Shown: positions 1-13,429 of the stretch, in pieces
Layout: each line of letters begins with the position of its first letter
Numbering within the stretch: the stretch's first letter is position 1
NCBI GenBank assembly: GCA_963556195.1
Contig: OY744523.1
Coordinates: 78,020,445 to 78,084,444, forward strand
Direction: 5' to 3'
Origin: Sepiola atlantica
Taxonomy: Eukaryota; Mollusca; Cephalopoda; Sepiida; Sepiolidae
DNA: 64,000 nt
Made by a program: the position numbers and the translations under genes
The notes under the pieces: generated by a model
The model's input: the letters and a program-made list of their open reading frames with translations, nothing else
Database searches by the model: none
What the model was told of the DNA's origin: nothing

Positions 1-67
<67 letters not shown>
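1..67. repeat. (AT)n(GT)n microsatellite
   Basis: Alternating AT followed by about 25 GT units at the window edge. The open frame across it is only the dinucleotide read as Cys-Val. Confidence 0.97.
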
Positions 68-72
<5 letters not shown>

Positions 73-239
73 AAAACTTCCCAGGGGTTACACCAACCCA
101 GAATTAATGTGTAGAGCGAAAGAAAAACAAATTCAAGAACAACCCTTACTCTCTCACTATCATGGTAGAATGAATAATGTTTGCTTTTGGAAAAGTAGGT
201 CATAGTAATGGTGGCAGGAATTGGTGGGGGTAAAATAAG

Positions 240-2265
240 GAATAACAATGATCAACTTTTAGACAGCGTTAGTTATGTGATGTTTATGTTAGAGGTTGAT
301 ATTAATAGCACCACTGGTAGAGAAAAGGGATCTGGAGATTGATAGCGGCAATATCAGCAACAGTGACGAAGCATATTGGGTGAAATAGTTGAAGTGATGA
401 ATGCAGTCTTAGTCGAGGTTGGATTGCCCGTGACTCTTGGTTTGTAATGATTAGTAATGTCAATACCAAAAATCATGATGATCTTTTAAACAACCATTGA
501 AAGAATTTCAGAGTTAGTATTAGGATATTACTACCATGCCTTCTTTGAATTCTGACTGGAACATGCTAGGTAACAAAGAGAATAGAAATAATTATTGAAT
601 TTCTTATTTGACCTTGTTTCCATTTTTAAAATATATTTCTTAAATAATAAAACTGAAAAACAACTGAGGAATTTTATTTAATCATTTATTGTCATTAATT
701 TTTTATATAATTTATTAACATATTTTTAATCATATTATCATTTACTAATTTTATGTTTCCGGCATTTTTAAAAAAAGTTTTTTTACTTTCATTTTTCTTT
801 TTCTTATTGAACGTAAAACGATCTCTCTTTTTGACTTTTCTCTTAATTTACATTTTTGAAAGGATAAATCAATGAATGACTATAATGCCATAAAAAGTCG
901 GTTTTTCTATAAAATTGATAGGACGTCTTGCTAAAATATTGAAATTTAAATCCCATGAATACATTCGAGTTTATTTTTCTTTTAACGACGAAATAGGCAT
1001 GATACGAAATAATATAAGTATAATAAAAGTACTTACGGTTAGTATAGTATGGTTAGTATATTAATTCAATAAAATCTCTTAAAATTATGATAATAAAAAA
1101 GTTATAAAAGTTCAATTAAAATATTATTATAACGTGAATTTCTACAGACAGACAATAACTTACCTGACAATTTTATTTATGTCGAAGAAACTAAAGGACA
1201 AGTACGTGCTGGTTCTACCAAATTATTTTGTTTTAATTAGGACTTTTGTTAAATTAAATTTATCAAGATATCCTTTGGTCATTAACTTAATTGTTTCCTG
1301 TTAAAATGTAATTTAAACAGTTACATTTATGCATCAACTCACATGGGCAGACGATATTGTGTCTGACAATTTTGTTATATAGATTATCAATTTTCTTTCT
1401 AATCATATCATTTATTATTATTTTTTTTATTATATAAAACATGCATCTCGGTTTAAACCTAGACAACTGATTTATAGAACTACATGTTACATTTGATACA
1501 CATACATAGCTCAAATTTGTTGATGTTGTGACTGCATTCGAGATCTTATCAGTCTGACTACATGAACAAAAATGATGATGTGCATGTCCAAACAAAACAC
1601 CTATGCAACAATTACACAAGAACGTTCAATGTACTCATCTATAAAAAGCTAAGACAATCGAACAACTAACTAAATTGCAACCAAATGTCACCAATGCGTT
1701 AGGACTCCACGTCAAAAGAATTCATTCACTTCTTGCCAACAGATTCTATTGAAGAAACACTACCTGCTATATTAGCCATGTGTGAAACTCTCAACAATAC
1801 ATTAAGCACACACATCAACTTGTCACATAGAAGGAACAACAAAAAACAGCATCATCTACTTGATTAAAAATCCATTGGCACGTATCGCACGCAAACAAGC
1901 AGACAAAAACATACAGCAGAACAGCTAAACTGCTACGTCTGATTAACTAACACATACATCTCACTATGTAACAAACCTTTCACTTAGACAAAGCGAGTGC
2001 AAGAGACATTTCACTCATATAGAAAGTCTCATACTAACGCAAACACAACTCGCATACATGTATTCAAACCTCCTCAAACATCTTTCTCTCAATATGTGTT
2101 GTTACATTTTAACCATTGTATTATCGTCATTTATTTGTTATTGTGATCACTTGTATTTTGAACTTTTATTCTATTTGCTTATCGTATAATTTACAAGGCC
2201 TTAGACATTGCCTATCCTAAATTTGGTAAAGCTATTCTACAAAAATGTAATAATAAATAAAATGT
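240..2265. other. AT-rich sequence, nothing recognised
   Basis: About 2 kb of AT-rich DNA. The open frames are short, lack family motifs and have no convincing splice context. I see no gene or repeat I can name. Confidence 0.5.
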
Positions 2266-2274
2266 AATTCTTAT

Positions 2275-2505
2275 CAATTCTTCCCATGTTTTCCTTAGTC
2301 TACCTCCACCAACTGATCCTGCTACCTCAACTTTTCTACATCTAATAACTCCACAATTCACATCCATTGTTTCAACGTGACCATACGATTGAAGGCTACT
2401 GTTCTACACACATATTCCTATACTGTCCAGATTTAATCTTTCTCTGAAGTCATCAGATCTAATGAGCAGTTCTGTTGAATCCTACAAGCAGTCGTCATTA
2501 TTGAT
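2275..2505 (-). mobile_element. LINE 3'-end fragment (RT C-terminal tail), degraded
   Basis: The stretch from the 'gttttccttag' block to 'cagatttaatcttt' aligns by eye with 17,440-17,645, which encodes a LINE C-terminal tail on the minus strand. Shared blocks include 'tttcaacgtgaccata' and 'ctatactgtccagattt'. This copy is more decayed and has no open frame. It is a dead truncated insertion. The orientation is inferred from the better-preserved copy. Confidence 0.65.
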
Positions 2506-2519
2506 TTAAGAGGTGTATG

Positions 2520-4300
2520 TAAAAACTAAAGATCTTGAAGCCAGAAGTTTGCATAAAATACATGAATAAAAAGTGGAGCAGAACAGATTTTGATCGGAAT
2601 AATTTATGTAATGCAGATGTTATTTACGCATTGATGCATTCCGCTATCATGGTAAAAACAATATGCAACAAAAATAGATGCATAATATGCAACAAAATAG
2701 ATGCATAATCTGCTGTCAACAAAGACGAGAACACATTCATTTTAATTGTTTCATTATTTTTACTTTTATTAAATTTTTGGTTTGTTCTTTTCCTTTCTTT
2801 AACCTCGAGAAAGTTCAAATTCTTTGAAACATTTTATCTGAAAGTTCCCAATGCAATCAATTTTCTATACCATAATCACAAAATCTGTTAATATTATTCT
2901 AAAAACTACACCAGTTCTTGACATGTTCTGGCAACTTGTTCCAAGAATTAATTACTTTGTGGCGAACGAAAAATGCGATCCGAAAGAACACTAGAAAGCA
3001 AATGCTGTTAATTTCAACTCCCTTTCTTTCTTTGTGTCGTTTGGATACGTTTTCTTTATCACTCACTAGTGAAAAAAAGAAGTCTTGCAGAAAGGTGTTG
3101 ACTGAAGACTCCAGCCAATCATAAACCTACACGTCGATAAGAAATGCGAACTTCGTGACCCCTATAAAAGGAACGAGGAGGGCTCGCATCTCTTGCTCTC
3201 ATGCCCTCAATAATCTATATGAGCTCTTTTCTGTATCCATTCTTCTATATCCAGAATAATCTCCTAGTTTCAACAACATGATTTTGGTGCCCATAATTGA
3301 TAAGAGTAATTGATAAACGAAGAGATACTTCTGATCTATTAATCAATAACTTCTAAAATATGTAATAGCTTAAATGTTGAATGTTGTATTAAATATAATC
3401 TTCCACCATTGTGACGGTTAAATATTCATCAAAGTCAGAGACGATGAGAAACACGGTGTTAATATATATTCCTTATGTAGTGTTCATCATCATCTAGTCG
3501 TAGTCACTGATCTTCTAGACTCTGTCACACAACTTCGCACTATCACACTCGGTAGATATGCATTGTGCATTGTGAGTTCTTTGTTAGTGGCTTGACGTAA
3601 ATTCCGTATCCCTGTTTTTGGCATCTACTAAAGAACATTGCTGACGATTTCATCCTTATCCCTCCAGCAGTGGCTAGCAATTCTGATTCTTCTCTCTCTG
3701 ATCAAGGCTGAGATCTGGGTAAGGTGCTGTTGAGTTGCTCCCTTATGGGGTACTGCCTTAAAGAGATGTTAAGAGTAGCTCTTAGCATTCTGATGTTCAC
3801 ACCGTCAAGTTTCTTCTACAATCTTTTGGTAAGCGTCAAGGTGCTACTTTTATATACGAGAGTTGATGATGTAACAATGTTACTTAATCATATTCATAAC
3901 TTTTATGTTAGGAATTTGAAAACACTCAGCAATGATTTCATGCCTTCTTATAAGCAATTGTTGAACAATCACTTACATGAAATGTTTGGTAATGAATCAA
4001 GATACGGTTAATAAACAGAATAGGAATCAAAGATTGTACAAGTCGCAAAGGTTTAAAATATATGGGATTTGAAGAAATTACAAACCCAGTAAAAATTGTG
4101 TACCACTTAATTTCGGTTGTTATAATGTGTAATATAGTTATATTTTAAACTGCAAAGTTTAAAGTTAGCTGTGAAAAAAGCGAATCGCAAACAGAACAAA
4201 CCTTTTTGAAGTTACCTAATATGTTGGGGTTGTCTACTTTACCTTCTGGTTGGGTCAATGAGTTCGGAGAGGAGACTTTTATTAAAGACATTGCTATTGT
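2520..4300. other. AT-rich sequence, no supported gene
   Basis: Open frames at 2918-3124 and 3724-4011 have no recognisable domain. A TATA-like 'cctataaaagga' near 3161 stands upstream of a pyrimidine-rich stretch and could belong to an old LTR or promoter, but nothing downstream supports a gene. Confidence 0.4.
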
Positions 4301-4324
4301 ATGTGAATGGACACTATATATTTT

Positions 4325-6345
4325 TTAACATCGTTCACCCCCAAACAAGGCAAGTTACCACTGTAGACGTAAGGAGCTACTGAGAATTAGGGTGAAAGTT
4401 TTGGAGATCATCCTAAATTGGGAAATGTGCAGCAAGATGCTTGTTCACATTAGTTTTAAATGTCTGCATGTCGGTACAGTAGGGGAAACAGGGAGCAGGG
4501 AGGTAGTTTTAAAGGCCGGAAGCACAAGAAAAGAAGCTATGTGAGTAGAAGGTTCTCCGGCATTTTGAGACCTCCATAGTGAATGGATGGGATTTAGCTG
4601 ATTGTCAGGTTGGTCGAGTGTATTTACCTCGAAGGGGCACCAGAGCAGCAAGTTCATTGGAGCAAATTCCATTGAAGTACTTGTAATACAAGCATAAGGA
4701 TGCAACATTGCAGCGATGGGACAGGAGCTGGAGCTGTGTAAATAGTGAGGGATCTATAAGATTAGAGACTCTTTTTTGATACCTTGTCTAAGAGGGAGAG
4801 ATTAGTGGTGCAGCAGTCCAGATGTGGCAACAATACTTCATGCATAGGATGGTTGCGTTGTAGAAATACAGGATACTGTCAGATGTGAGAAGTTTTCTAG
4901 CACAGTAGAGGGAGCCCCATTCTTTTGCAGCAGCCTTGGCAATGTCTTCTATGTATTTGTTCCAATTCATGTTAGCTGTGAATATTAAGCCAAGGAGTTT
5001 GAACGTTGGACTCTCAAGTAGGGTGTTATTTGCCATGGCAATCGGTGATTGCAGAGGTTTCTTGTAGTTGTTGAAGGAAAGGAGCTTTCTCTTAGCAGCA
5101 TTAAATGTTACCATCCATTTATGACCCCATTCCACTACAGACTGGAGGTCAATTCATAAGGATTCAGCCATTGTCTTGGGTATGTGTGCGTTTGTTTTGC
5201 CCACATGACGAGAGTAAAGCATGGTGTCGTCAGCAAATTTACCCATCTCAGACACAATGTCATCAGGGAAGTCGTTTCTGAAAATCAGGAACAATAAATG
5301 TTTTAGGATCGATCCCTGGGGTAGACCTGCATTTATGTCATGTTGTTTGGATGAACGGCCATTGAGGACAACCTGAATCTTTCTTTTGGTTAGGAAGGAT
5401 CTAATTATATTAAATATTCGTCCAGTAATACCATATGAATGAATTTTTAGTAGAAGACCTTTATGCCAGACCTTGCCTCACCTGCCTTGTCCAATGTATG
5501 GTATATGCGTTCGGATATGACCGTTAGGATATCCGTGCTTACCTAAATCCATACTGATTGTCAGAAAGAAGTTTAGCATTAACAAGGTGCCGGACTATCG
5601 CTAGATTGATTAAGAATTCAAAGATTTTAGCAAAGAGCGGGAATAGACTGATGGGACGATAATTTTCTGGCAATTTTCCAGCTATCAGGGAAGCAAGATT
5701 CAGCAAGGCATTTGTTGTAGAGTTTGGAGAGGACAGGGGCCAGTTCAGCAGAGCATTTCTTTATTACTATTACCGGTATAAGATCAGGTCCACATGCTTT
5801 GGAGGTATCAAAGTTTTTTATGATGTCCCGGACATGAGATGGGTAATGGTCAGGTCATCAAGTGTGGCTTCAGTCCGCAATGAAAAATTTAGGAGAAAGT
5901 TGTTTGCGGAGTCCAAAGTCAAGTTTAAGACGAAACACAGGGCAAGTAGTTCAGCCTTGTAAGTTGCAATGCAAACCACATTGTGGATGGATAGTGGGGA
6001 GTTGTTGATTGCCCATTGTTCACAACACTATTGAAGATTTTCCAGAAATTACGAGTACCTAGTTTCTGCGACTGAATGCGTTTTCTGATCATGTCTGTAT
6101 ACCTTCTCTTTGCTTCACCTATCACAGTATACAATTTTTCTTGACGCTATGAGTTTCTGTCTATCTGTAGTTGACTTATGGCGGCAGAATTGTTGGAATG
6201 CTTGCTGCCTATGAGCAATAGCAGCTGCACAGTTTGAAGTGAACCATTGTGGAGAGTGAGGCTTGCTATAGAATTTTCGCATGAGGATATGTGCTTCAAT
6301 GCCTGCTTTAACCAGCAGGGAGATAAACATTTCACTCCACTATAT
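4325..6345 (-). pseudogene. Truncated non-LTR retrotransposon (LINE) reverse transcriptase
   Basis: On the minus strand, broken frames carry the order expected of a LINE RT. Residues such as WFTSNCAAAIAHR (6115-6330) and FWKIFNSVVNNG (5925-6134) form the linker ahead of the RT. A GLPQGSIL-like motif lies near 5305-5330. The catalytic FADDT motif sits at about 5221-5240. The thumb/C-terminal part, with WMVTFNAAKRK and LLGLIFTANMNWNKYIEDI, is at 4788-5135, and a tail open frame is at 4445-4708. RT would copy element RNA at a nicked target. Stops and frameshifts between blocks show that this copy is dead and 5'-truncated. The motifs suggest the Jockey/CR1/I part of the LINE tree, but the clade is uncertain. 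Confidence 0.85.
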
Positions 6346-6354
6346 ACATACATT

Positions 6355-6905
6355 TTTTTACTTCGATTCACCTCAAACAAGGCATATTGCCAGTGAAGCA
6401 TCAGGAGCTACTGTGGTAGGAGACATATTTATAGGGGAGCAACCTGGGTGGGGAGTTGGGCAGCAAGATGGGTGTTCACATTGCATTTAAATTTCTTCAT
6501 GTTGGTATTGTTGAGGAAACAGAGAGCAAGAAGCGAATCTCAAAGTCAGGAAGAAAAGAGGCTATCAGAGTATAAAATCTTCCAGCGACCTCTACAGTGA
6601 ATGGATGAGATTTAGCAGCTAGTCGATTGAGGTGGGAGTATTTTCGTTTAGGGTTACAAGTGCAGTAAGTTCAGCGGAGTACATTCCGTAGAAGTACTTA
6701 TAAAACACGCACAGGGATGCAACACTGCAGCGATGCGACAGGAGCTGGAGCTTGACAGACAGTGTGGGGACCTATTAGATTACAAATTCTTTTTCGCATC
6801 TTGTACCAGCCCATATGTGGCAACATACACGGGCGAATGGTGGCATTGTAGAGGTATAGGATGCTGGCAATGTGAGATGTTTTCTAGCCTACTGCCTTTG
6901 TAGTA
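6355..6905 (-). mobile_element. Second LINE 3'-end copy, same family and orientation
   Basis: The blocks 'caaacaaggca', 'gaggaaacagagagcaag' and 'cagtgaatggatgagattt' match 4330-4930 in the same order and orientation. The copy runs from the 3' end into the thumb region and stops near 6905. It therefore lies directly upstream, on the minus strand, of the longer copy. It has no intact frame. Confidence 0.75.
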
Positions 6906-7043
6906 GTCTTGATATGATATGTTAAGAAATATTCATAAAAGATTAATAAAAAAAATAAATGAGACTAATTTACTTCATTCTATTACTTTTTCAATTGTTC
7001 ATATTCTTTTATTCTTTGTACACAAGATGTATATGCATAGGCA

Positions 7044-7045
<2 letters not shown>

Positions 7046-7078
<33 letters not shown>
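7046..7078. repeat. (CA)n microsatellite
   Basis: About 16 CA units. Confidence 0.97.
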
Positions 7079-7082
<4 letters not shown>

Positions 7083-7267
7083 TTACAATATGTCTAATGA
7101 TTAATTGATTACAATATGTCTAATAATTAATTCAAAAAGCCTTCTACTTTTCTTGTTTAGTTTTTACTACTCAGTGTTTGCTTGAGATTATCATAGAATA
7201 TTTTTTGTAAAAAAAAGGGTAAGAAAACCATTTGGATTTACTTTGAAATCAACAGTGTCCGACTGTG

Positions 7268-7332
7268 AGTATATATATAATGATGGAATAGAAATATATA
7301 TAATGATGGAATAGAAATATATATAATGATGA
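7268..7332. repeat. 23 bp tandem repeat, about 2.7 copies
   Basis: The 'tgatggaatagaaatata' unit recurs at 7281, 7304 and, partly, 7327, a period of 23 bp. Confidence 0.9.
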
Positions 7333-7349
7333 TCATATGGAAAATGGGA

Positions 7350-9770
7350 TGTATTTCTTTTACGTGTAGTCTTGAGGAATAAGAAAATTCCATGCAGTTG
7401 AATAATTTTTCATGACATTCATCAAAAAATTATTTTTAAAATTGAAAAAAAATGAACACAAATGCCAAATCTAAGGATGCAAATTTCAAGAAAATGATCG
7501 CAAAAAACATTCTTGCATGAGAAGAGAACAATTTCCTGTAATTAGCCTGATTAAACTTTTTTTTGCAAGAAAAGAAATCATGGCACTTGCTCGTTAACCA
7601 AATCAAAAGATTCAATTGAGATGATCCGCAAGACAATTAGCAAAGATGGCGCTTATCAATTAAAAAGATTCCAAAACTTTTTCCTTGCCTGTAAAGTGTC
7701 ATATAAAACAAACTAGTATCAGAAAGTTCCCAAAGTCATGTGACAGCTGATGGATTATTTGTTGACGTCTCTCATAAATGGGTTCATAAATATTTCCCCA
7801 TTGTCTGACACTTTGCTGGTGATTTGTTGCCCTACGCACTCATCATCTTAAATTAATAATTGATATGGGACATGCGTGTACATGATGGCCTAATTAAGCA
7901 CTTTGATGATTTAAGTAGCAGATTTATTGAGATTCTTGCACAATTTGATTCAGGCATGTTGGAATTTTTCAGCCATTATAAAGGTTGTAGGGTCATTCTA
8001 ATGTCTATACCTATTTGCATTTTATGGTACAATCAAAGGACATAGTCTTTGAGGCTTCCATCGCTTTAACACTATTACTATAGCAAGAAAACCATTCAAA
8101 ATGTAGAATGACAAAAGAAAGTATTTTTATCTACATAAAGATAACTGTATTATACGGACATAGATGGATTCTAAAACCTTGAAAATTAATGAAGTATGCA
8201 CAATGATAAGTATTTAAAAACAAATGTCACTGCAGGCAACTTAGGTTATACATTAAGTCTATACCATTGGTTGAGTCAACGTCTTGATCAGAAAAAAGGG
8301 AAGCAGAAAGAGGCTTTATTTTGTGTTAGATTTAATGAGGTATCTACTGTTTTATTCTGCTCATAAGCCTTTAAGAGTTACGACCAATGTATTCAGAATG
8401 ACACAGGCACAAAAATGTGTAAATTATAAAGCACTGCCGTTGCTCGGGTGCTAATGAGAAACACTATGTCCTTTATCACTATGTCCTTTAGGACTATGTC
8501 CTTTATCACTATGGTCGTAACACCATCTTACTTTCTCTTTTACTGCCCTCCCTTTTCGTCCCCTAATAAAGTCAGAAGAAACTGACATTTTGGAAAACTC
8601 TCTGAAATTGTGTATTATACATATGGTTAAAATTTAATTAAAATCGGATATATGTATTTGAAGATTTAAGATTACCCCTATAGCTTGCTTAAGGGATCTC
8701 ATAGAGCTTTGGCAGATAGAAATTCAGGATCACTTCCATTGTCTTCCACAAGGCTAATGTGAGGCTGCAAACTGTAAAAACATCCCATCAATCGTGCTTA
8801 ATCAGAAACTTGATATTGGTGAGATTACGGATATCTTACATACTCAGATGGTTCAGCCATATATATCATCTTGCATTAACTCCATAATGGAGCGAGGGAG
8901 CATGGTGGACAGGGAAGGACATGGCTCGAGTACATAAGAAGCAACATGACTGCATGCAACCTGGCTGGATGGGACTGCATGGATAGTGTGAGATGTTGCC
9001 TGGTGTTGCCCATCATGGAGTGCGAGAGACTTGCAACACCTTAAATACCAAAACCGAAGGATGATGATTAAGAAGCATAAGATGAAGTGATTTCTTAACA
9101 CTGAACACTTATTTCCTTAGCACAGAATTTCACAAATAAGATTTTTTTATATAAATTCATGTTAGTTGAAACACAATCTTAACTATATTTTGTAAATAAT
9201 AACATTACATGGTCAAACTTTTTTTAATGGAAATCGCTCCAGACAAAGCATGAATTCACTTGATGTAAGGAACTAAAAAAATACTTCTTCAAGGTCAAAA
9301 AATAGCCGACGATAAATGTTAAATGGATAGATTCTGACCCAGAAAACAGCAATTCTTCCCCCTTCCTCAGAAACATCGCTCATGGAATGTGAGAACTAAA
9401 GGACAAAATAAGGGGAGCGAGAGTTACGAGCCTGCCGAAAGTAAACCCAAGGTCTACGTTCTACTCTCCTAAAAAATAATCGTTTTCAAAATATGATGCC
9501 TGGTCTATTTCCATCAAATAAATTTTAAAGGCTTAAAATATAAACGAATACGAGTTTTGATTTTATAGTCACTTGATTTGAAACATAGTTTTCGGTCTTA
9601 ATTTATGTTCTACTTTTCTAAAAAGAAATCTACCAAATTTAATTGGATGAAATATTTCATATCTTGTTTGAGTTTGGTTATTCTAAAAAGAATAAATTAT
9701 CGCAGAAAAGGGAAACTTCCAATGAGAACATTTGTATTGAGTGTATATTTTGTTATGCATTGTATAAGAA
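7350..9770. other. AT-rich unique-looking sequence
   Basis: No coding or mobile-element motif is recognised apart from a small tandem repeat at 8463-8511. Short open frames at 7436, 7860, 8853 and 9605 have no domain signature. Confidence 0.45.
8463..8511. repeat. 15 bp tandem repeat, 3 copies and a partial fourth
   Basis: 'actatgtcctttatc' starts at 8463, 8478 (variant end) and 8493, followed by a partial copy. Confidence 0.93.
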
Positions 9771-9774
9771 TAGA

Positions 9775-10345
9775 TAACACCCATCTCAAGATGGGTAAAA
9801 TTAATTCCCCAATCAGAATAGTTTTGCACCAATTTTATGTCCCTTTACAGAGATTAAAATCAAGACAGAATGCTACTAAACCTTATGTCTAAGATAATTA
9901 TTCTAATTTTGATCAAAATCCATTTGATGATCTCGATTCTAGAAAATAGCTCAAATTTAAGGCATAAACATATGTTGTCTTAAAAAGAAACTGAAATTCA
10001 GAGAATTTTGCTTAATTAGAATCTAATGACCATGGATGAAATTAAATGCAAATCTGAAATATATGAAGTTTCAAATTTGAGCTTGTGCCCATATTATACC
10101 TCCTAAAAACCCCGGGAAATATTTACTAATTGATGTCTAATGCCTATTGCTAAAAAAATCAGAGATATCATGAACAGCTTTCATACTCTTTTTACCCCTT
10201 TGCATAAAACTAAATTAAACTAAATATAGATCCCTAAATTTGGATCCCTTACGCCCCGTAGATGTGTTCCAAAATTCATAATGATCGGATAGTTTAGGAG
10301 TGAATCCTATGCATATAAATATATAAACATATACACATACCTAAA
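9775..10345 (-). repeat. Dispersed repeat family A, copy 1 (inverted)
   Basis: Read on the minus strand, this matches 15,838-16,405 and 38,035-38,635 over most of its length. Landmarks are the 'aggattcactcctaaa' block, the 'gaattttgctta'-type block and the 'ttttgatcaaaa' palindrome. Its far end carries a perfect 8-bp-arm hairpin (ACCCATCT, 2 nt loop, AGATGGGT, 9779-9796). No protein is encoded. Non-autonomous mobile DNA is the likely nature. Confidence 0.8.
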
Positions 10346-10349
10346 TAGC

Positions 10350-11516
10350 GATGCGATAAAGACAGAGCGTTTTAGGATAATAGGAAAGAGTTATCGTTGC
10401 TGAGCAAAATTGTGTGCATAGAATACAAAGATGGCAACTGACACAGAAAAATGGTCGTTTGACATGGGAGATTTATAAGGAGAAATCAGCACCGTTTCGT
10501 CTGAATTATAAAGACGTCTCTCTCTCTCTTCAATTTATTGCATCAATTAGTTGATATCACAAATGGTGTCATACGTTTTAACTTAGAATTTCCGTAGGCA
10601 CAAAATGTGTGTTAGTATATTTGAAAGAAAAAAATAAAATAGTAAATGTCTTATTCCAACATTTCCCTGTTATATTTTCAACGTTATTCTTTTAATAAAT
10701 ATCAGAGTTTGACTATTGTCTGCTGAGGAAGAATGTTGTTTTATTTTGATCACATTTATCTGTTTTGGGAAACCCCCAAATTCTTATATTTCTTTTTTTC
10801 TTTTTATAGCATTGTATGCTTGTATCATTCCACTCATATTTCTTATCTTGTTCTCATTACTGGGATGTCAATTATGCCCGTTTTTATGTGGTCGCCATCT
10901 TTCTTCTCATTCACTATCCATTAACAATAGGACTTTTTTAAGTGTACAAAGCTTTCTTACATTTTTTCATATGAAATTAAAACGAGCGGCAGTTTTAAAA
11001 AAAAGAGGATTTTTTTTCAAAAGTCTTTGTAATTGCTTTTCAGTTTATATTTTAGCTTTTTATGCTTTGAAAAGGAGAAATTTCAGAACAAAAAGAATTG
11101 GGTCATCAACATAAAAACATGGCCACTCAAGTCAGCAACATGAGATTTCAATAGCGAAGACTTTTACATTTTATTAAATAGAATGCACATTAATTTTAAA
11201 AAATAAAAGATGAAACCAAGTCTTCACTTTTAGAAATTCTTAATCACTTAATAATTTTGTTTTGTAAGCTCATATTAGTATGAGTGTGTGTGTCGATAGA
11301 AAATATAATACACAAGACAAATAATGTTTTCTCTGGACTGTTTCACTTGGATGATATTATTCAATTACATAGTCATACAAATGTATACTGACCAAAAGAC
11401 TTGAATTTAAATATAAATTATAACATTTTAGTGATATTCAAAAGCTATAACAATTATTTGTTGTATAAAATGTAATATATTTGTAACAAACTTTGTTTTC
11501 GTTTGCCTTTTATCAG
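10350..11516. other. AT-rich sequence, no supported gene
   Basis: The hydrophobic open frame at 10,716-11,114 has the composition expected of T-rich DNA and no family motif, so I do not call it a gene. Confidence 0.45.
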
Positions 11517-11619
11517 TCCCCATCACCCGCAATCTCCCCACTCTTATGGGAGAGAATTGGGATTGTTATTTATGCTACAAAACCTGACTGTCCTAATGTG
11601 CTGGACATTGACCTTCCAG
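11517..11619 (+). CDS. Candidate internal exon of an unidentified host gene
   Basis: A 103 bp segment is preceded by a pyrimidine-rich tract ending 'ttttatcag' and followed by a donor-like 'CAG|gtaatc'. It is richer in GC than its flanks. One frame, starting in phase 0, stays open and reads through WERIGIVIYATKPDC to NVLDIDLP. A second frame is open as well. No family is recognised and no partner exon was found nearby. If real, it is a small cassette exon in a long intron-rich gene. A chance splice-like context in non-coding DNA remains quite possible. Confidence 0.33.
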
Positions 11620-11639
11620 GTAATCAAGTAAATTGCTTC

Positions 11640-12600
11640 TGATAAAAGATTTTCAAAAAAGATTTCCTTTTATAAGAAATATAAGAAATGTTTCTGTCAT
11701 GCATACAATCTGTGTGTCAGAAAAAAATAAAATGTTCATCTTCTTTCCGCCAGGCATTGGCCACTTATTCAATATTTTTTTATTTAATTGAAGATCTAAA
11801 ATATCGATCTTGTAATTAATCTGATCATTTGACTGTCTTTCGTCAATTTTGATAGATAGAGATTGATTGAGTAAATTTGTAAAAGCATTAAATTCGTGTT
11901 CATCTTTTCACACACAGATATTCATGGGGACACAGTCTGAAAGAAAATCATGGCCGTTACAAATATTTCTCCAAAACAGGAAGGCTGAAGGCAAATATGT
12001 AAGCTGCTCACTAATTAGTGGAAACGTTGTTCTTTTTAGCCATAAACACAAAATCCTGCTCCCAGCCTACCATTATAAGCACATATATGGCATAATCACA
12101 TTGACACATTGGTTAATTATGTCACAAAGTTAAGCGACATTGATCATGGCCAGTACCAAATGAGTAACCATTTGGGAAAACCATGTGCTGTATGTGGAGG
12201 ACAACAACACTTTCTTTGCCAATCAAAATGGTATCTGCAGTTGATGGATAGGCCGAACTATTGGTTAATGGTGGCTGCAGAGTAACAAGAAATAAGTCAG
12301 CTTCTGTACTGTGTAAAGTGGTGTCTGGAAAAAAAAAAACTCATAGGGGAGTGTCGGGGGCCTCACCACTGTACCTCCCCAAGGCAAACAATGAAATGGT
12401 ACACAAACTGGTTGTCTCAGTTTTGTCAGATTAAATCATGCTGGCTAACATAGAATGGCAGGTTCTAAAGGCTAAATTATTTCTTTTCAGTTTAATAATC
12501 CGAGTCGATTAAGTTTAGAATAGTTTTATACAACTATTTTAATTTTTCCCCATGCAAATATCAAATTACAAGTAAATCTTTATTATATTTCATAATGTTT
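11640..12600. other. AT-rich sequence, nothing recognised
   Basis: No motif is recognised. An A-run near 12,330 and a G-rich block at 12,350-12,390 look like decayed repeat ends. Confidence 0.4.
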
Positions 12601-12602
12601 AC

Positions 12603-13075
12603 ATTTTCTAATGCTTTTCTTCAGAAAATATTATATTTTTTAATGCCTTTCTAAAGACAATATTACATTTTTAATGCCTTGCTTCAGAAAATATTACATT
12701 TTCAATGCCTTGCTTCAGAAAATATTTCATTTTTCAATGCCTTTCTTCAGAAAATATTACATTTTTTAATGCCTTTCTTTAGAAAATATTACATTTTTTA
12801 ATATTTTTTTTCAGAAAATATATTCTTAATGTCTTTCGTCAGAATATATCACATTTTTTAATGATTTTATTCAGAAAATATTACAGTTTTTAATCCCTTG
12901 CTTTAGAAAATATTACATTTTTTAATGCTTTTCTTCAGAATATGTAATATTATTAATGTCTTTCTCTAGAAAATATTACATTTTTTAATGCCTTTCTTCG
13001 GAAAATATTACATTTTTAATACCTTTCTTCAGAAAATATTCCATTTTTAATGCCTTTCTTTCAGAAAATATTTTG
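12603..13075. repeat. 31-32 bp minisatellite, about 15 degenerate copies
   Basis: 'cagaaaatattacatttt' followed by 'aatgcctttctt' recurs at 12,622, 12,653, 12,685, 12,716, 12,748, 12,780 and onward. The spacing of 31-32 bp drifts with point changes. The degeneracy says the array is old. Confidence 0.95.
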
Positions 13076-13429
13076 TTAAAAAATGATCAAAAACTTTTGA
13101 GAATCATTTAAATTAAAATGATTTCAACCATAAAATGGTAAAAACAATTTTTGGCAATTCAATCAGATATTGTTTCATTTGTTGCTACTTGCTCGATTTT
13201 GTAAGCTATTTTTTACCACAGAAAAAATTGTGACAATCTCAACATTTTTATTTATAGACCATGATAGAATTATTGAACACCATCTAGAAACATTCTATGA
13301 ATCTATCAATTTAGAGTTATTTTCCACTTTTTATAGTTATTATCATCTTTTTATAAATAATACATTTTTCTTTTAAATGAGACTCTTTTTTTAGTGAAAA
13401 TATTTTATTGAACAAAAATTATCATTGGA

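Noticed and set aside
10716..11114. 132-residue hydrophobic frame
   Set aside because: T-rich DNA gives such frames by chance. A second frame overlaps it with similar composition, and no motif is present.
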